From an uncultured Lachnospiraceae bacterium (GTDB lineage: Bacteria > Bacillota > Clostridia > Lachnospirales > Lachnospiraceae): DNA of 64,000 nucleotides. Each line of letters begins with the position of its first letter. Positions within the stretch are counted from its first letter, which is position 1. The stretch lies in the NCBI GenBank assembly GCA_947174015.1, contig CAMWHJ010000001.1, positions 1 to 64,000 of the forward strand, read 5' to 3'. Below the pieces are notes generated by a model, which was not told the DNA's origin, ran no database searches, and saw only the letters and a program-made list of their open reading frames with translations. Below, one piece after another: positions 1 to 9,662 of this stretch. Both the position numbers and the translations under genes were made by a program.

Positions 1-15
1 TCCACTTTTTCTTAC

Positions 16-54
16 GGTCTGTGCAGTAAATGCACAGACCTACTGAACAGTTAC
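16..54. repeat. Dispersed palindromic intergenic repeat, copy 1 (partial, at window edge)
   Basis: GGTCTGTGCA-GTAAA-TGCACAGACC hairpin followed by TACTGAACAGTTAC; nearly identical to 4501-4554. Confidence 0.8.
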
Positions 55-118
55 CCCTAATTTACTTTATTTGTAACTGCACAGCAGGTGTACAGTTCTT
101 TGACAAATAGTTACAGAA

Positions 119-472
119 TTATTCACATATTTCTTAGAATAGTGTGACTATTTTATTTTTCAATTTTTGACGGTTTTTGTCCACAAATCCATATGATTTT
201 TACTTTCTTCACAAAACGTTTGTTTGGTTTCTCACTTATGTAAACAGCCACTTTTCACCACAAAAAATGTGGATAATGTGGATAACTTCGTGTATAACTT
301 AACTTTCGACTTTTTTCCTCATTTTCAAGCTGTGGATAAGTTTATACACCCGATTGTGGATGATGTGATAATGATGGTCTTTTTGTGCAAAAATATGTTT
401 GATTTTACAAAATGTTAATAAATTCGTTTCTAAATAATACTGATTAATTCATAAATTTACAGATAATTCACA
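119..472. promoter_or_regulatory. Cluster of DnaA-box-like motifs in AT-rich intergenic DNA (possible oriC-like region)
   Basis: Three exact TGTGGATAA copies (268-276, 277-285, 331-339), near matches TGTGGATGA (356-364), TTATTCACA (119-127), TTGTCCACA (177-185), TAATTCACA (464-472). Confidence 0.55.
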
Positions 473-511
473 CAATGGATTTCACAACCGTACCGTTTAT
501 CTCTATAGAAA

Positions 512-533
512 AAGGCAGAGAAAACTCTGCCTT
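512..533 (-). terminator. Hairpin terminator of the NlpC/P60 gene
   Basis: AAGGCAGAG-AAAA-CTCTGCCTT just downstream of the minus-strand stop. Confidence 0.7.
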
Positions 534-550
534 AAAAATTCTTATGAAAT

Positions 551-1903
551 TTAGTAAATGTATGTAACTGCCTTACAAGGAGTACGGTAGTTATAAGAAG
601 AAATCTTAATTCCTGTCTTAGCAGTACTTGCGTGCACTACCTGACCATTTCCAATATATAATGCCACATGGTTGATGGCACCGCCATCGGAATAGAATAA
701 TAAATCTCCCGGCTGAATGGCTCCTAACGATACTTCCACACCTCCTGCAGCCTGTGAACGGGAATCTCTTGGAATGGAAATTCCGCAGTCTCTAAAGACA
801 GACTGAACAAATCCGGAACAATCTGCACCGTTGGTCAAACTAGTACCGCCTGCCACATATGGATTTCCCACAAACTGCAATGCATAATTTACAATAGAGG
901 CCCGAGAACCGCCTGCCGGTGCTGATACTGCTGGTGCCGCTGGCTGCTCTGCCGGTGCTGCGCTGGCATTGCTGGTACTTGCACTGCTTTCGCTGGAAGC
1001 GGCTGCTTCACTGCTCTGCTTTTTCTTCTTAGCAGCCTCATCTGCCTGTCTTGCTGCTTCTTCTGCCTCTTTGCGGACTCTTTCTTCCTCCGCCAAACGA
1101 GCCTGTTCTTCTTCAATGGATTCTGCCTGTACAAATTCTGTTTCCAGGTTTACATAATCTGCGGATACATATCCTTCGATATCTGTATCAACGGCAATTT
1201 TAACCCAACCATCCATTTCTTCTACCACATCATAGCTTTCGCCTTCTGGAATCAAAGTCTGTACGGTGGCATCCAAGCCTGCGTCATTGCGAACTTTTAA
1301 GGTTTCCGTATTTACGGTAGCGATTCTGTGACCTACCTCTTTTGCCAACGCTTCTGCCTCTGCTCCACTGACTACAAATTCTGCTTTCACATAACCATCC
1401 ACACTGCCGGACTTAATTTTATACCAGTCACCTTCCGTGGAAATAATGGTGGCAGCGGAATTGTTGTACAACTTTCCTAAAATCTCGCCTTCTTCACTTG
1501 GTTCGCTTCTTAAATTTACATAATTGCTTACCTGAGCGATGGCAATATTGTCATATTCGTTTTTTACTTCCGGTTCTTTTTCAACCGTATCCTGAACCAG
1601 TTCCGTGGTTTCTTTCTGTTCTTCTTTTTGATCCTCTTGTTGTGCTGTATCCTGTGCTTTGTTGTTTTCTGTATCTTCTGCCTTCTCTGCGGCTTTATTC
1701 TCCTGTATCTTTGAATTCGTCTCATTTAACACCACTGAAATTCCTGCTCCCGGCATATCAGACATTACACTGCTCGCCTTAGCTGTTGTGGAATATCCCC
1801 CCGCAACGATAATTGCTGCTAATGTTGCTGCTACTACCTTCATTCCTTTGTTCTGCATAAGTTCCTCCATTGCATAAACCAGATGCCCTCGCATCTTCTT
1901 CAA
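551..1903 (-). CDS. SH3-domain, C40 (NlpC/P60) peptidase, secreted
   Basis: Signal-like N-terminus, two SH3b-like repeats (NLRSEPSEEGEILGKL; KVRNDAGLDATVQTL), Glu/Ala linker, NlpC/P60 motif NGADCSGFVQSVF with downstream INHVALYIG. Confidence 0.93.
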   Translation of the reverse strand: MKKMRGHLVYAMEELMQNKGMKVVAATLAAIIVAGGYSTTAKASSVMSDMPGAGISVVLNETNSKIQENKAAEKAEDTENNKAQDTAQQEDQKEEQKETTELVQDTVEKEPEVKNEYDNIAIAQVSNYVNLRSEPSEEGEILGKLYNNSAATIISTEGDWYKIKSGSVDGYVKAEFVVSGAEAEALAKEVGHRIATVNTETLKVRNDAGLDATVQTLIPEGESYDVVEEMDGWVKIAVDTDIEGYVSADYVNLETEFVQAESIEEEQARLAEEERVRKEAEEAARQADEAAKKKKQSSEAAASSESSASTSNASAAPAEQPAAPAVSAPAGGSRASIVNYALQFVGNPYVAGGTSLTNGADCSGFVQSVFRDCGISIPRDSRSQAAGGVEVSLGAIQPGDLLFYSDGGAINHVALYIGNGQVVHASTAKTGIKISSYNYRTPCKAVTYIY

Positions 1904-1990
1904 AATTTACTGTATCACAACACAAGAAATTTTAACAAATATCTTGCATTTTGTCAACCATTGTAATATTTCAGCAAATTTCAGTAAATT

Positions 1991-2920
1991 TTATACAAAA
2001 TCTCGTAATAAATATTCCTGAACCGCAGTAACTGCATTGGCACCATCCGCCGCTGCTGTAATAATCTGACGCAGGGATTTGGTGCGCACATCTCCGGCAG
2101 CGAAAATTCCCGGCACATTTGTTTTTGTATCCTCCCCTGCCTTGATATAGCCCCCTTCATTGCATTCTAACAGACCTTCAAAGCACTCTGTATGGGGGGT
2201 AATTCCCACTGCCACAAATACACCGTCTAAAACCAAATCTTTTTTTTCGTCTGTTTTCACATTACGAATAGTAACTGCTTCTACCGTATCTTCCCCATGA
2301 ATTTTAGTTACTACCGAATCCCAGACAGGGATAATTTTGTCATCTTGCAGTACCTTTTCCTGCAAAATTTTTGCGGCACGAAGAGTGTCTCTCCGGTGAA
2401 TCAGATAGACTCGTTCACATCCTCTTGCTAAGAAAATAGCATCCTCTGCCGCCACATCTCCACCGCCCACCACAGCTACGGTCTTATTTTTAAAAAAGGC
2501 TCCGTCACAGGTGGCACAGTAAGATACACCGCTTCCGCTTAGCTCTTCCTCCCCCGGTACCTGCAATAATCTGTGTTTTGCACCGGTGGCGATAATGACT
2601 GCTTTGGCTCGATAAAGGTTTTTTGCAGTTTTCACTTCCTTAATGCTGGAATCTGCAACCCGTACCTCTTCCACCTGTTGTGAGACAAATTCCGCTCCCA
2701 GCTCCTCTGCATGGGCCCGAAAAGCCTGAGCCAACTGAAATCCATTGCTTTTTGGCATTCCCGGATAATTATCCACCTCATAAGTGTTGATTACCTGTCC
2801 ACCACTTACATAGTTTTTCTCCATTATAATACAGGACAACCGGGCTCTCTGTGCATAGATTGCTGCACTAAGCCCTGCCGGACCGCTTCCTATTATTATC
2901 AAATCATATATGTTATCCAT
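1991..2920 (-). CDS. trxB: Thioredoxin reductase
   Basis: GSGPAGLSAAIYAQRA FAD motif, CATCDG redox motif, GGGDVAAEDA NADPH motif, GIFAAGDVR. Confidence 0.93.
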   Translation of the reverse strand: MDNIYDLIIIGSGPAGLSAAIYAQRARLSCIIMEKNYVSGGQVINTYEVDNYPGMPKSNGFQLAQAFRAHAEELGAEFVSQQVEEVRVADSSIKEVKTAKNLYRAKAVIIATGAKHRLLQVPGEEELSGSGVSYCATCDGAFFKNKTVAVVGGGDVAAEDAIFLARGCERVYLIHRRDTLRAAKILQEKVLQDDKIIPVWDSVVTKIHGEDTVEAVTIRNVKTDEKKDLVLDGVFVAVGITPHTECFEGLLECNEGGYIKAGEDTKTNVPGIFAAGDVRTKSLRQIITAAADGANAVTAVQEYLLRDFV

Positions 2921-3412
2921 TCTTTTTGTTTTCTCCTTTTCAACACTCTTCTCACCAGATACACTGAAAAATCAAGATATCCGCAAAAGGCTTATCCCTT
3001 TTACTTATCATAATGATAATTGTACAATAAGTGCACAGTCTTATACGGTATCTCTATTAATATAAAACATTTTTTCACAAAAATTTTACCCATACAATAT
3101 TACTATATTTTACCATTTTTTTCAACAATATCCACACGTTCCTATTTCTTTTAAGCCGTAATCTATTTTTTCAAAGTACTTGCATTTTTATACCTGAATT
3201 TCTATACTAATTCTATAAGAAACATCCATCTAAATTCATGAATCTATTCATGATAACAGTATTTGTTTTGTAAAAGGATGTGCACAAAAGTCCAATAAGC
3301 ATTTTTTCACTTGTACGGACAGCACAGCAGAACATGGAGTCTGGAGGGAACATTTACATACTTCTTATAGAAGAAAAGAATTAAATTTGTATACTATATT
3401 GGAGGGTTTGCT

Positions 3413-4147
3413 ATGAATCGAAAAATTACATGTGTCACTGGTTCTTCCCGAGGTATTGGAAAAGCCATTTCCGAAAGCTTTGCCGCTGCCGGCTACGACA
3501 TTGTATTAAATTGCCAAAAAGACGTTGCTGCCATGGAGCAGGTAAGGCAGGAGTTAGAGGAAACTTACTCCATCCGATGTTTTCCTCTGGCAGCAAACGT
3601 TTCTGACAGCCAGGAAGTTCTACTGGGATTTCAAAAAGTTGCAGAGGAATTTGGAGAAATTGACGTACTGATAAACAATGCAGGAATTTCTTATTTTGGT
3701 CTGCTCAGTGATATGACATTCAGCCAATGGCAGCAGGTGTTAAATACAAATTTAAGTTCTGCCTTTTACTGTGCCAAACAAGTAATCCCTGCCATGGTGC
3801 GGAGAAAACATGGAAGAATCATTAATATCTCTTCTATCTGGGGGAACTGCGGTGCCTCCTATGAGACTGCCTATTCCGCTGCCAAGGGGGGACTGAACAC
3901 CTTGACCAAGGCCCTCGCAAAGGAACTGGCTCCCAGTAATATTCCCGTAAATGCCATTTCCTGCGGTGTGATTGACACCGAGATGAATGCCCATTTATCA
4001 GCAGAGGAACGGCAGGCATTGGTGGATGAGATTCCGGCCTGCCGTCTGGGTACCCCGGAGGAAGTGGGACAACTGACCCTTTTACTGGCACAGGCTCCCA
4101 CTTACCTCACCGGACAGATTATCACTATGGATGGAGGATTATTATAA
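3413..4147 (+). CDS. SDR-family oxidoreductase (3-oxoacyl-ACP reductase-like)
   Basis: TGSSRGIGKAI, INNAGIS, YSAAKGG motifs; RBS GGAGGG. Confidence 0.9.
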   Translation: MNRKITCVTGSSRGIGKAISESFAAAGYDIVLNCQKDVAAMEQVRQELEETYSIRCFPLAANVSDSQEVLLGFQKVAEEFGEIDVLINNAGISYFGLLSDMTFSQWQQVLNTNLSSAFYCAKQVIPAMVRRKHGRIINISSIWGNCGASYETAYSAAKGGLNTLTKALAKELAPSNIPVNAISCGVIDTEMNAHLSAEERQALVDEIPACRLGTPEEVGQLTLLLAQAPTYLTGQIITMDGGLL

Positions 4148-4343
4148 GCTTTTTTATAACGGTTTTAGATCTTTACAGCTACATGTAAAATTATCTGCCG
4201 TGATGGATTTTTGCATAATTCCCCTAATTTTTACAGACTGTACCGTTATTATTTTTTCTTCTATATTAATATTATTTATGTTATAATTCTTTTAATCAGA
4301 TAACTTAGCAGATTTCATTGAAATCCTTTGATATTGTCAGAAT

Positions 4344-4554
4344 GTAACTATTCAGTACCTTCATCGTTACAAGCAAAGAACCATGCAAAATTGTTTTTCG
4401 GGTATTGCACCCATGAAAATTGCTACGCAATGGGTGCAAGCAGGCAATCAAACTGATTTACAGTTTGATTACTTTAGGCAATGGTTCTTTGCCTGTTATA
4501 TCCACTTTTTCTTACAGTCTGTACAGTAAATGCACAGACCTACTGAACAGTTAC
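4344..4554. repeat. Dispersed palindromic intergenic repeat, copy 2 (full-length, MITE-like)
   Basis: Terminal inverted repeats GTAACTATTCAGTA / TACTGAACAGTTAC (13/14) enclosing several hairpins (TTGCACCCAT..ATGGGTGCAA; AATCAAACTG..CAGTTTGATT). Confidence 0.8.
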
Positions 4555-4598
4555 GTTAGAATAATGAAATAGAATAACAGAAAAAGGCAGGTAATTTT

Positions 4599-5330
4599 AT
4601 GGCACTAACCGGATTTATTACTCTAACTCTTTCCAATCTTTTTCAGTCCCTTCTATACAGTCCGCAAATTCACTTTCTGCTGGTATCCATTCCCCGGCTT
4701 CTGGTTACCACTTTTCTTTGCGGCATTATCGGTATGGAACGGGAGCATGTGAATCGTCCTGCCGGGGTTCGGACACATGTGTTGGTGGGTGTATCTTCTG
4801 CTTTGATCATGGTAACTTCGGAATATATGGTGACTTATTTTCAGGACTTTTACACCATAGATCCCACTAGAATGGGGGCACAGATTATCAGCGGCATCGG
4901 TTTTCTGGGGGCAGGTACCATTATCAAAGACGGCTTCCATGTGCGAGGACTTACCACTGCTGCCAGCCTGTGGGCAGTAACCTGTATCGGCATCGCCGCC
5001 GGTGCCGGATTTTACAGTGGTGCCTTTTTGGCTACTATTGCCATCTATTTGACTCTGGAGGTACTGAAAAAATATATGCTGGGCAAAACTTACAATAAAA
5101 TTCTGCTGATTCGGACAGTGAATCTGGATCACACCCTAGATCAAATACAGTACCAATTGGAAAGGGCACACATCCACATCAATCAGACGGAGCTGCTCCC
5201 CTCCCAGAACGATGGTTCTCGGGAAATTCGGCTTCAAGTTTCCGTATCCTCCAAAGAAGCCATGGTGCAGTTTGCTTTGGATCAGATTTCCGCCATGGAA
5301 GAAGTGTTGAGCCTGGATATGGAGCAGTGA
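4599..5330 (+). CDS. MgtC/SapB family membrane protein
   Basis: GMEREHVNRPAGVRTHVLVGVSSALIMV, RMGAQIISGIGFLGAGTIIKDG, VRGLTTAASLW. Confidence 0.92.
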   Translation: MALTGFITLTLSNLFQSLLYSPQIHFLLVSIPRLLVTTFLCGIIGMEREHVNRPAGVRTHVLVGVSSALIMVTSEYMVTYFQDFYTIDPTRMGAQIISGIGFLGAGTIIKDGFHVRGLTTAASLWAVTCIGIAAGAGFYSGAFLATIAIYLTLEVLKKYMLGKTYNKILLIRTVNLDHTLDQIQYQLERAHIHINQTELLPSQNDGSREIRLQVSVSSKEAMVQFALDQISAMEEVLSLDMEQ

Positions 5331-5373
5331 AAACAACAGTTTAATGTGTCTTTCAAGAAAGGAGGGAATGCCT

Positions 5374-6660
5374 ATGACCATTCGGTTTTACAATGCAAGA
5401 ATTCTTACCATGGAAGAACCTTTGGAAATTTTTATGGGAGAGCTTTGGGTAAAGGATGGAAAAATCACCTATTGCGGCAGTCCGGTTTCTGCCCCCATCA
5501 CACAACCTTTTGATCGGGAAATGGACTTACAGGGGAATCTGATCCTGCCGGGCTTCAAAAATGCCCACACCCATTCTGCCATGACCTTTTTGCGCTCCTT
5601 TGCCGACGATCTGCCTTTGCAGGATTGGCTTTCTAAACAGGTGTTTCCCATGGAAGCCCTGCTGACGGAGTCGGATATCTATACCTTGTCAAAGCTTGCA
5701 ATTGCCGAGTATCTTACCAGCGGCATTACCGCCAACTTTGATATGTATGTAAATTCCGATGCCATTGCCCAGTCTTCGGTAGATACCGGGTTTCGAACGG
5801 TGATCGTGTCAGGACTGAACAATTTTGTCCACTCACTGAAAGGACTGGCGGACTGTTATGAAACCTATAACCACTTTCATCCCCTGATCCGTTATCAACT
5901 GGGGTTTCATGCAGAATATACCACCAATGAAAGCCTGCTTTTGGGTGTGGCTGAGTTAGCTAAGACTTACCACGCACCAGTCTATACCCACAATTCAGAG
6001 ACCAATGCAGAGGTTGCAGATTGTATCCGGCGCACAGGCAAAACCCCCACAGCTTACCTTGCCTCTTTGGGTGTGTATGACTATGGCGGCGGAGGCTATC
6101 ATTGTGTACACTTTAGTGAGGAAGATATTGCCATATTTAAAGAAAAGCATCTGTCCGTCATTACCAATCCTGCTTCAAATCTAAAACTTGCCAGTGGTAT
6201 TGCCCCCATCCGCCGCTATCTGGCTGAGGGAATCAATGTGGCACTGGGAACGGACGGACCTGCCAGCAACAACTGTCTTGATATGTTTCGGGAAATGTTT
6301 TTGATGACCGGACTTGCCAAAGTGCGGGAAGAAGATGCCTCTGTGGTGGATGCTCTGTCTGTGCTTCGGGCAGCTACGGTGGGCGGTGCCAAAGCCATGG
6401 GGCTTTCCCAATGCCACACCTTGACTGTGGGCAGTTGTGCCGATTTAACCGTATTGGATCTGCACAAGCCAAATATGCAGCCCTTGAATCACATTTTGAA
6501 AAATATTGTATACAGCGGCAGTAAAGACAATGTGTTGCTCACTATGGTAAATGGCAGAGTTTTGTATGAAAAGGGATGCTTTTATCTGGATGAAGATATC
6601 GAAACCATTTACGAAAAATGCAATAAGATTACACAACGCATCAAAGCTGCAAAAAAATAG
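5374..6660 (+). CDS. Amidohydrolase (S-adenosylhomocysteine/MTA deaminase-like)
   Basis: KNAHTHSAMTFLRSFADDLPLQDWL, GTDGPASNNCLDMF; RBS AAAGGAGGG 7 nt before ATG 5374. Confidence 0.9.
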   Translation: MTIRFYNARILTMEEPLEIFMGELWVKDGKITYCGSPVSAPITQPFDREMDLQGNLILPGFKNAHTHSAMTFLRSFADDLPLQDWLSKQVFPMEALLTESDIYTLSKLAIAEYLTSGITANFDMYVNSDAIAQSSVDTGFRTVIVSGLNNFVHSLKGLADCYETYNHFHPLIRYQLGFHAEYTTNESLLLGVAELAKTYHAPVYTHNSETNAEVADCIRRTGKTPTAYLASLGVYDYGGGGYHCVHFSEEDIAIFKEKHLSVITNPASNLKLASGIAPIRRYLAEGINVALGTDGPASNNCLDMFREMFLMTGLAKVREEDASVVDALSVLRAATVGGAKAMGLSQCHTLTVGSCADLTVLDLHKPNMQPLNHILKNIVYSGSKDNVLLTMVNGRVLYEKGCFYLDEDIETIYEKCNKITQRIKAAKK

Positions 6661-6680
6661 GGGAAATTCCCCTATTTTTT
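6652..6680. terminator. Bidirectional terminator between convergent genes
   Basis: AAAAAATAGGGG-aaatt-CCCCTATTTTTT. Confidence 0.85.
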
Positions 6681-7271
6681 GTGAGATTTTATAATATAAC
6701 CTATGGTATCATACAAATGAGGTTTCAGCTCTTGGATTGGCACCGGTTCCTCATAGAGAATGGAATTATATATGGCGGAACCCACCAGTTCAATAATAAG
6801 AAAGAGCATTAACTCCGGCTCCGCAAACTCACATCCGGAAGCTGCTATCAACTGTAAATAACTGTCATAGACATTCGCATCATCACTGGATGAGGGCGAA
6901 ATCAGTGCACTCTTAAACACACCCCAGCCTAAATTTTTTGACAAAAATTTCAGCAGGGACTTGTCCTCTGTCAGTCTGTCCACCACATAATCTGCAATAA
7001 AGATAATCTGGTCATCAATAACTTCTATCTTTTCCTGCTCCAATGCCTGTATGGCAGCAGAAAAAAGCTGGCTTGCCTTGTAAGACACCAATTTATTGCG
7101 GATATCATACTTATCCTTAAAATAAAGATAAAAAGTACCCTTGGCAACGCCTGCCTCCTTGACAATATCTGATATGGTTGTCTTCTGTATCCCATTGGTA
7201 AGAAACAAATGAAATGCCGTATTTAACAACGACTCCCTTTTTTGTTTTTTATTTAAATCTAATTTTCCCAT
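6672..7271 (-). CDS. TetR/AcrR family regulator
   Basis: N-terminal HTH TTISDIVKEAGVAKGTFYLYFKDKYDIRNK. Confidence 0.93.
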   Translation of the reverse strand: MGKLDLNKKQKRESLLNTAFHLFLTNGIQKTTISDIVKEAGVAKGTFYLYFKDKYDIRNKLVSYKASQLFSAAIQALEQEKIEVIDDQIIFIADYVVDRLTEDKSLLKFLSKNLGWGVFKSALISPSSSDDANVYDSYLQLIAASGCEFAEPELMLFLIIELVGSAIYNSILYEEPVPIQELKPHLYDTIGYIIKSHKK

Positions 7272-7367
7272 ACGAAAATCCTTTCTTATGTTCTGTCCTT
7301 ATCTCAAAAACCATGATATTATATGAAATCTTTTCCGATTGGTACTCTGATATTATATATAGAAAAA

Positions 7368-7523
7368 TGACCAAAAGTCAACATTTTTATAAATCTTTTA
7401 TTTTCACAACTATCATAATCTGTTTTTTTGAAAAAAGCAAGGTAAATGTAAAGTTTTTATAAAGTTATTGACTATTAGTCATTTTTGTAGTATAACAGAA
7501 TCAAGAAAAGTGACCATTAGTCA
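7368..7523. promoter_or_regulatory. Three 13-bp operator-like dyads plus a sigma-70-type promoter for the MMPL gene
   Basis: TGACCAAAAGTCA (7368-7380), TGACTATTAGTCA (7469-7481), TGACCATTAGTCA (7511-7523); -35 TTGACT (7468-7473), 17-bp spacer, -10 TATAAC (7491-7496). Confidence 0.8.
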
Positions 7524-7547
7524 TTAGCAAAACGAAGGAGTGATTTT

Positions 7548-9650
7548 ATGATTAAATTTGGCAAAGGTGTGGTAAAACTTCGAGTACCCATCTTTATCTT
7601 AAGCCTGCTGTTGTTGATACCTTCTGCCATCGGCTATCTGAATACCGGTATCAACTACGATTTACTATCTTATCTGCCGGGAGAACTGGAAACCATGAAA
7701 GGTCAGGATATTCTGGTGGATGAATTTGGTACGGGAGCCTTTTCCTTTTATATTGTGGAAAACAAATCCAACAAGGAAATTTCCGAAATAAAAGAAAAAA
7801 TTCTGGCAGTACCTCATGTGGAAAAAGTAATCTGGTACGATTCCTTAGCAGATTTATCCGTACCAATGAGTGCGATACCTGATGATATCTATCAGGTATT
7901 TAATTCGGAAACCTGTACCATGATGGCAATTATTTTTGATGATACCACCTCCTCGGAGGGAACCATGAAAGCCATCACCACCATCCGGGAATTATCTGAT
8001 GAGGACTGTTATCTCAGCGGTATGTCGCCTGTGGTGGCAGATACCAAGATTATTTCTGAGACAGAAACACCAATTTATGTGGCAATCGCAGCTGTCTTGT
8101 CTGCCATTGTATTGAGTCTCACCATGGATTCCTTCTTAGTACCTCTGCTGTTTCTGATGACCATCGGAATGTCCATTATCTACAATCTGGGTACCAATAT
8201 TTTTATGAGGGAAATCTCCTATATTACACAAGCACTTGCAGCGGTATTACAATTGGGTGTTACCATGGATTATGCCATTTTCCTATGGCACAGCTACGAA
8301 GAACAAAAGGAGCGGTTTCAGGGGGATAAGGAACGTGCCATGTCCCATGCCATCAAGGCAACCATCTCCTCTGTGGTGGGCAGTTCCATCACAACCGTAG
8401 CCGGCTTTATTGCCCTGTGCTTTATGAGTTTTACTTTGGGACTTGACCTTGGTATTGTCATGTCCAAGGGTGTTATATTGGGGGTTGTTGCATGTATTAC
8501 CATCCTGCCTTCCATGATTTTGATTTTTGACAAGGCAATTACAAAAACACACCACAAACCGGTAATCCAAAAGCCGGAAAGACTGCCCTCCTTTATTTCA
8601 AAGCATTATTTGGTGTTCGGTCTTATTTTTATCATTGTACTGTCCCCGGCTTACTATGGAAATTCCCATGCACCGGTTTACTACAATATCGCTGATACTT
8701 TACCGGAAACTTTAGACAGCGTGAAAGCCAACAATAAGCTTTCCGAAAATTTTTCCATGAACTCTACCCACATGATACTGTTCAACAGCCAGTTGTCCGG
8801 CAAAGAAAAACGCTCCATGATAAAAGAGATGGAAGATGTGGACGGTGTAGAATGGGTGCTGGGATATGAGACAATTTTAGGTCCCACCATTCCGGAAAGC
8901 TGGATACCTGAAGAAGTAACGGAAGCATTAGAAAATGACACTTATGAGATATATCTTATCAGTTCTCAGTACAAAGTAGCTTCCGATGAGGTAAACAATC
9001 AGTGCACCCAGTTAAATGATATTATAAAAAGCCATGATTCCAATGCCCTACTGGTGGGCGAGGCACCTTGTACCAAAGATTTGATTACCACCACCGATAA
9101 GGACTTTCAGGTGGTAAGTATTATCTCCATCGGAGCCATCGTTGTGATTATTGCCTTGGTATTCCGTTCCATCTCACTGCCGGTAATCCTTGTGGCCGTC
9201 ATTGAGTTTGCCATCTTTATTAATATGGCAGTGCCATATTACACCAACACTTCCATTCCTTTTATCGCCTCTGTGGTAATCGGAACCATACAGTTGGGTG
9301 CAACCGTGGATTATGCCATTTTGATGACCACCAGATATAAGAAAGAACGCAGAAATGGTGCCACCAAAAAGGATGCCACCTACATTGCATTGGACACATC
9401 CATGATGTCTGTGGTGGGAAGTGCATTAAGCTTTTTCTCTGCAACCATTGGTGTGGCATTATATTCTGACATAGATATGATCAGTGCCATCTGTATGATG
9501 CTTTCACGGGGAGCCATCATCAGTATGTTTGTAGTATTGTGTATTCTTCCTTCCATGTACATGATATTTGACAAGGTCATCTGTTACACAAGTATCGGTT
9601 TTCTGCCAAAGAAAACAAAAAACAATAACAACACAGCCATAAATATTTAG
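7548..9650 (+). CDS. MMPL/RND family transporter
   Basis: Two RND halves with repeated TMDYAIFLWHSYEEQ / TVDYAILMTTRYKKE, large extracellular loops. Confidence 0.92.
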   Translation: MIKFGKGVVKLRVPIFILSLLLLIPSAIGYLNTGINYDLLSYLPGELETMKGQDILVDEFGTGAFSFYIVENKSNKEISEIKEKILAVPHVEKVIWYDSLADLSVPMSAIPDDIYQVFNSETCTMMAIIFDDTTSSEGTMKAITTIRELSDEDCYLSGMSPVVADTKIISETETPIYVAIAAVLSAIVLSLTMDSFLVPLLFLMTIGMSIIYNLGTNIFMREISYITQALAAVLQLGVTMDYAIFLWHSYEEQKERFQGDKERAMSHAIKATISSVVGSSITTVAGFIALCFMSFTLGLDLGIVMSKGVILGVVACITILPSMILIFDKAITKTHHKPVIQKPERLPSFISKHYLVFGLIFIIVLSPAYYGNSHAPVYYNIADTLPETLDSVKANNKLSENFSMNSTHMILFNSQLSGKEKRSMIKEMEDVDGVEWVLGYETILGPTIPESWIPEEVTEALENDTYEIYLISSQYKVASDEVNNQCTQLNDIIKSHDSNALLVGEAPCTKDLITTTDKDFQVVSIISIGAIVVIIALVFRSISLPVILVAVIEFAIFINMAVPYYTNTSIPFIASVVIGTIQLGATVDYAILMTTRYKKERRNGATKKDATYIALDTSMMSVVGSALSFFSATIGVALYSDIDMISAICMMLSRGAIISMFVVLCILPSMYMIFDKVICYTSIGFLPKKTKNNNNTAINI

Positions 9651-9662
9651 GAGGTTTTTATT

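Noticed and set aside
224-418. 64-aa plus ORF in the DnaA-box region
   Set aside because: Low-complexity, no RBS, overlaps the cluster of DnaA-like sites; likely noncoding
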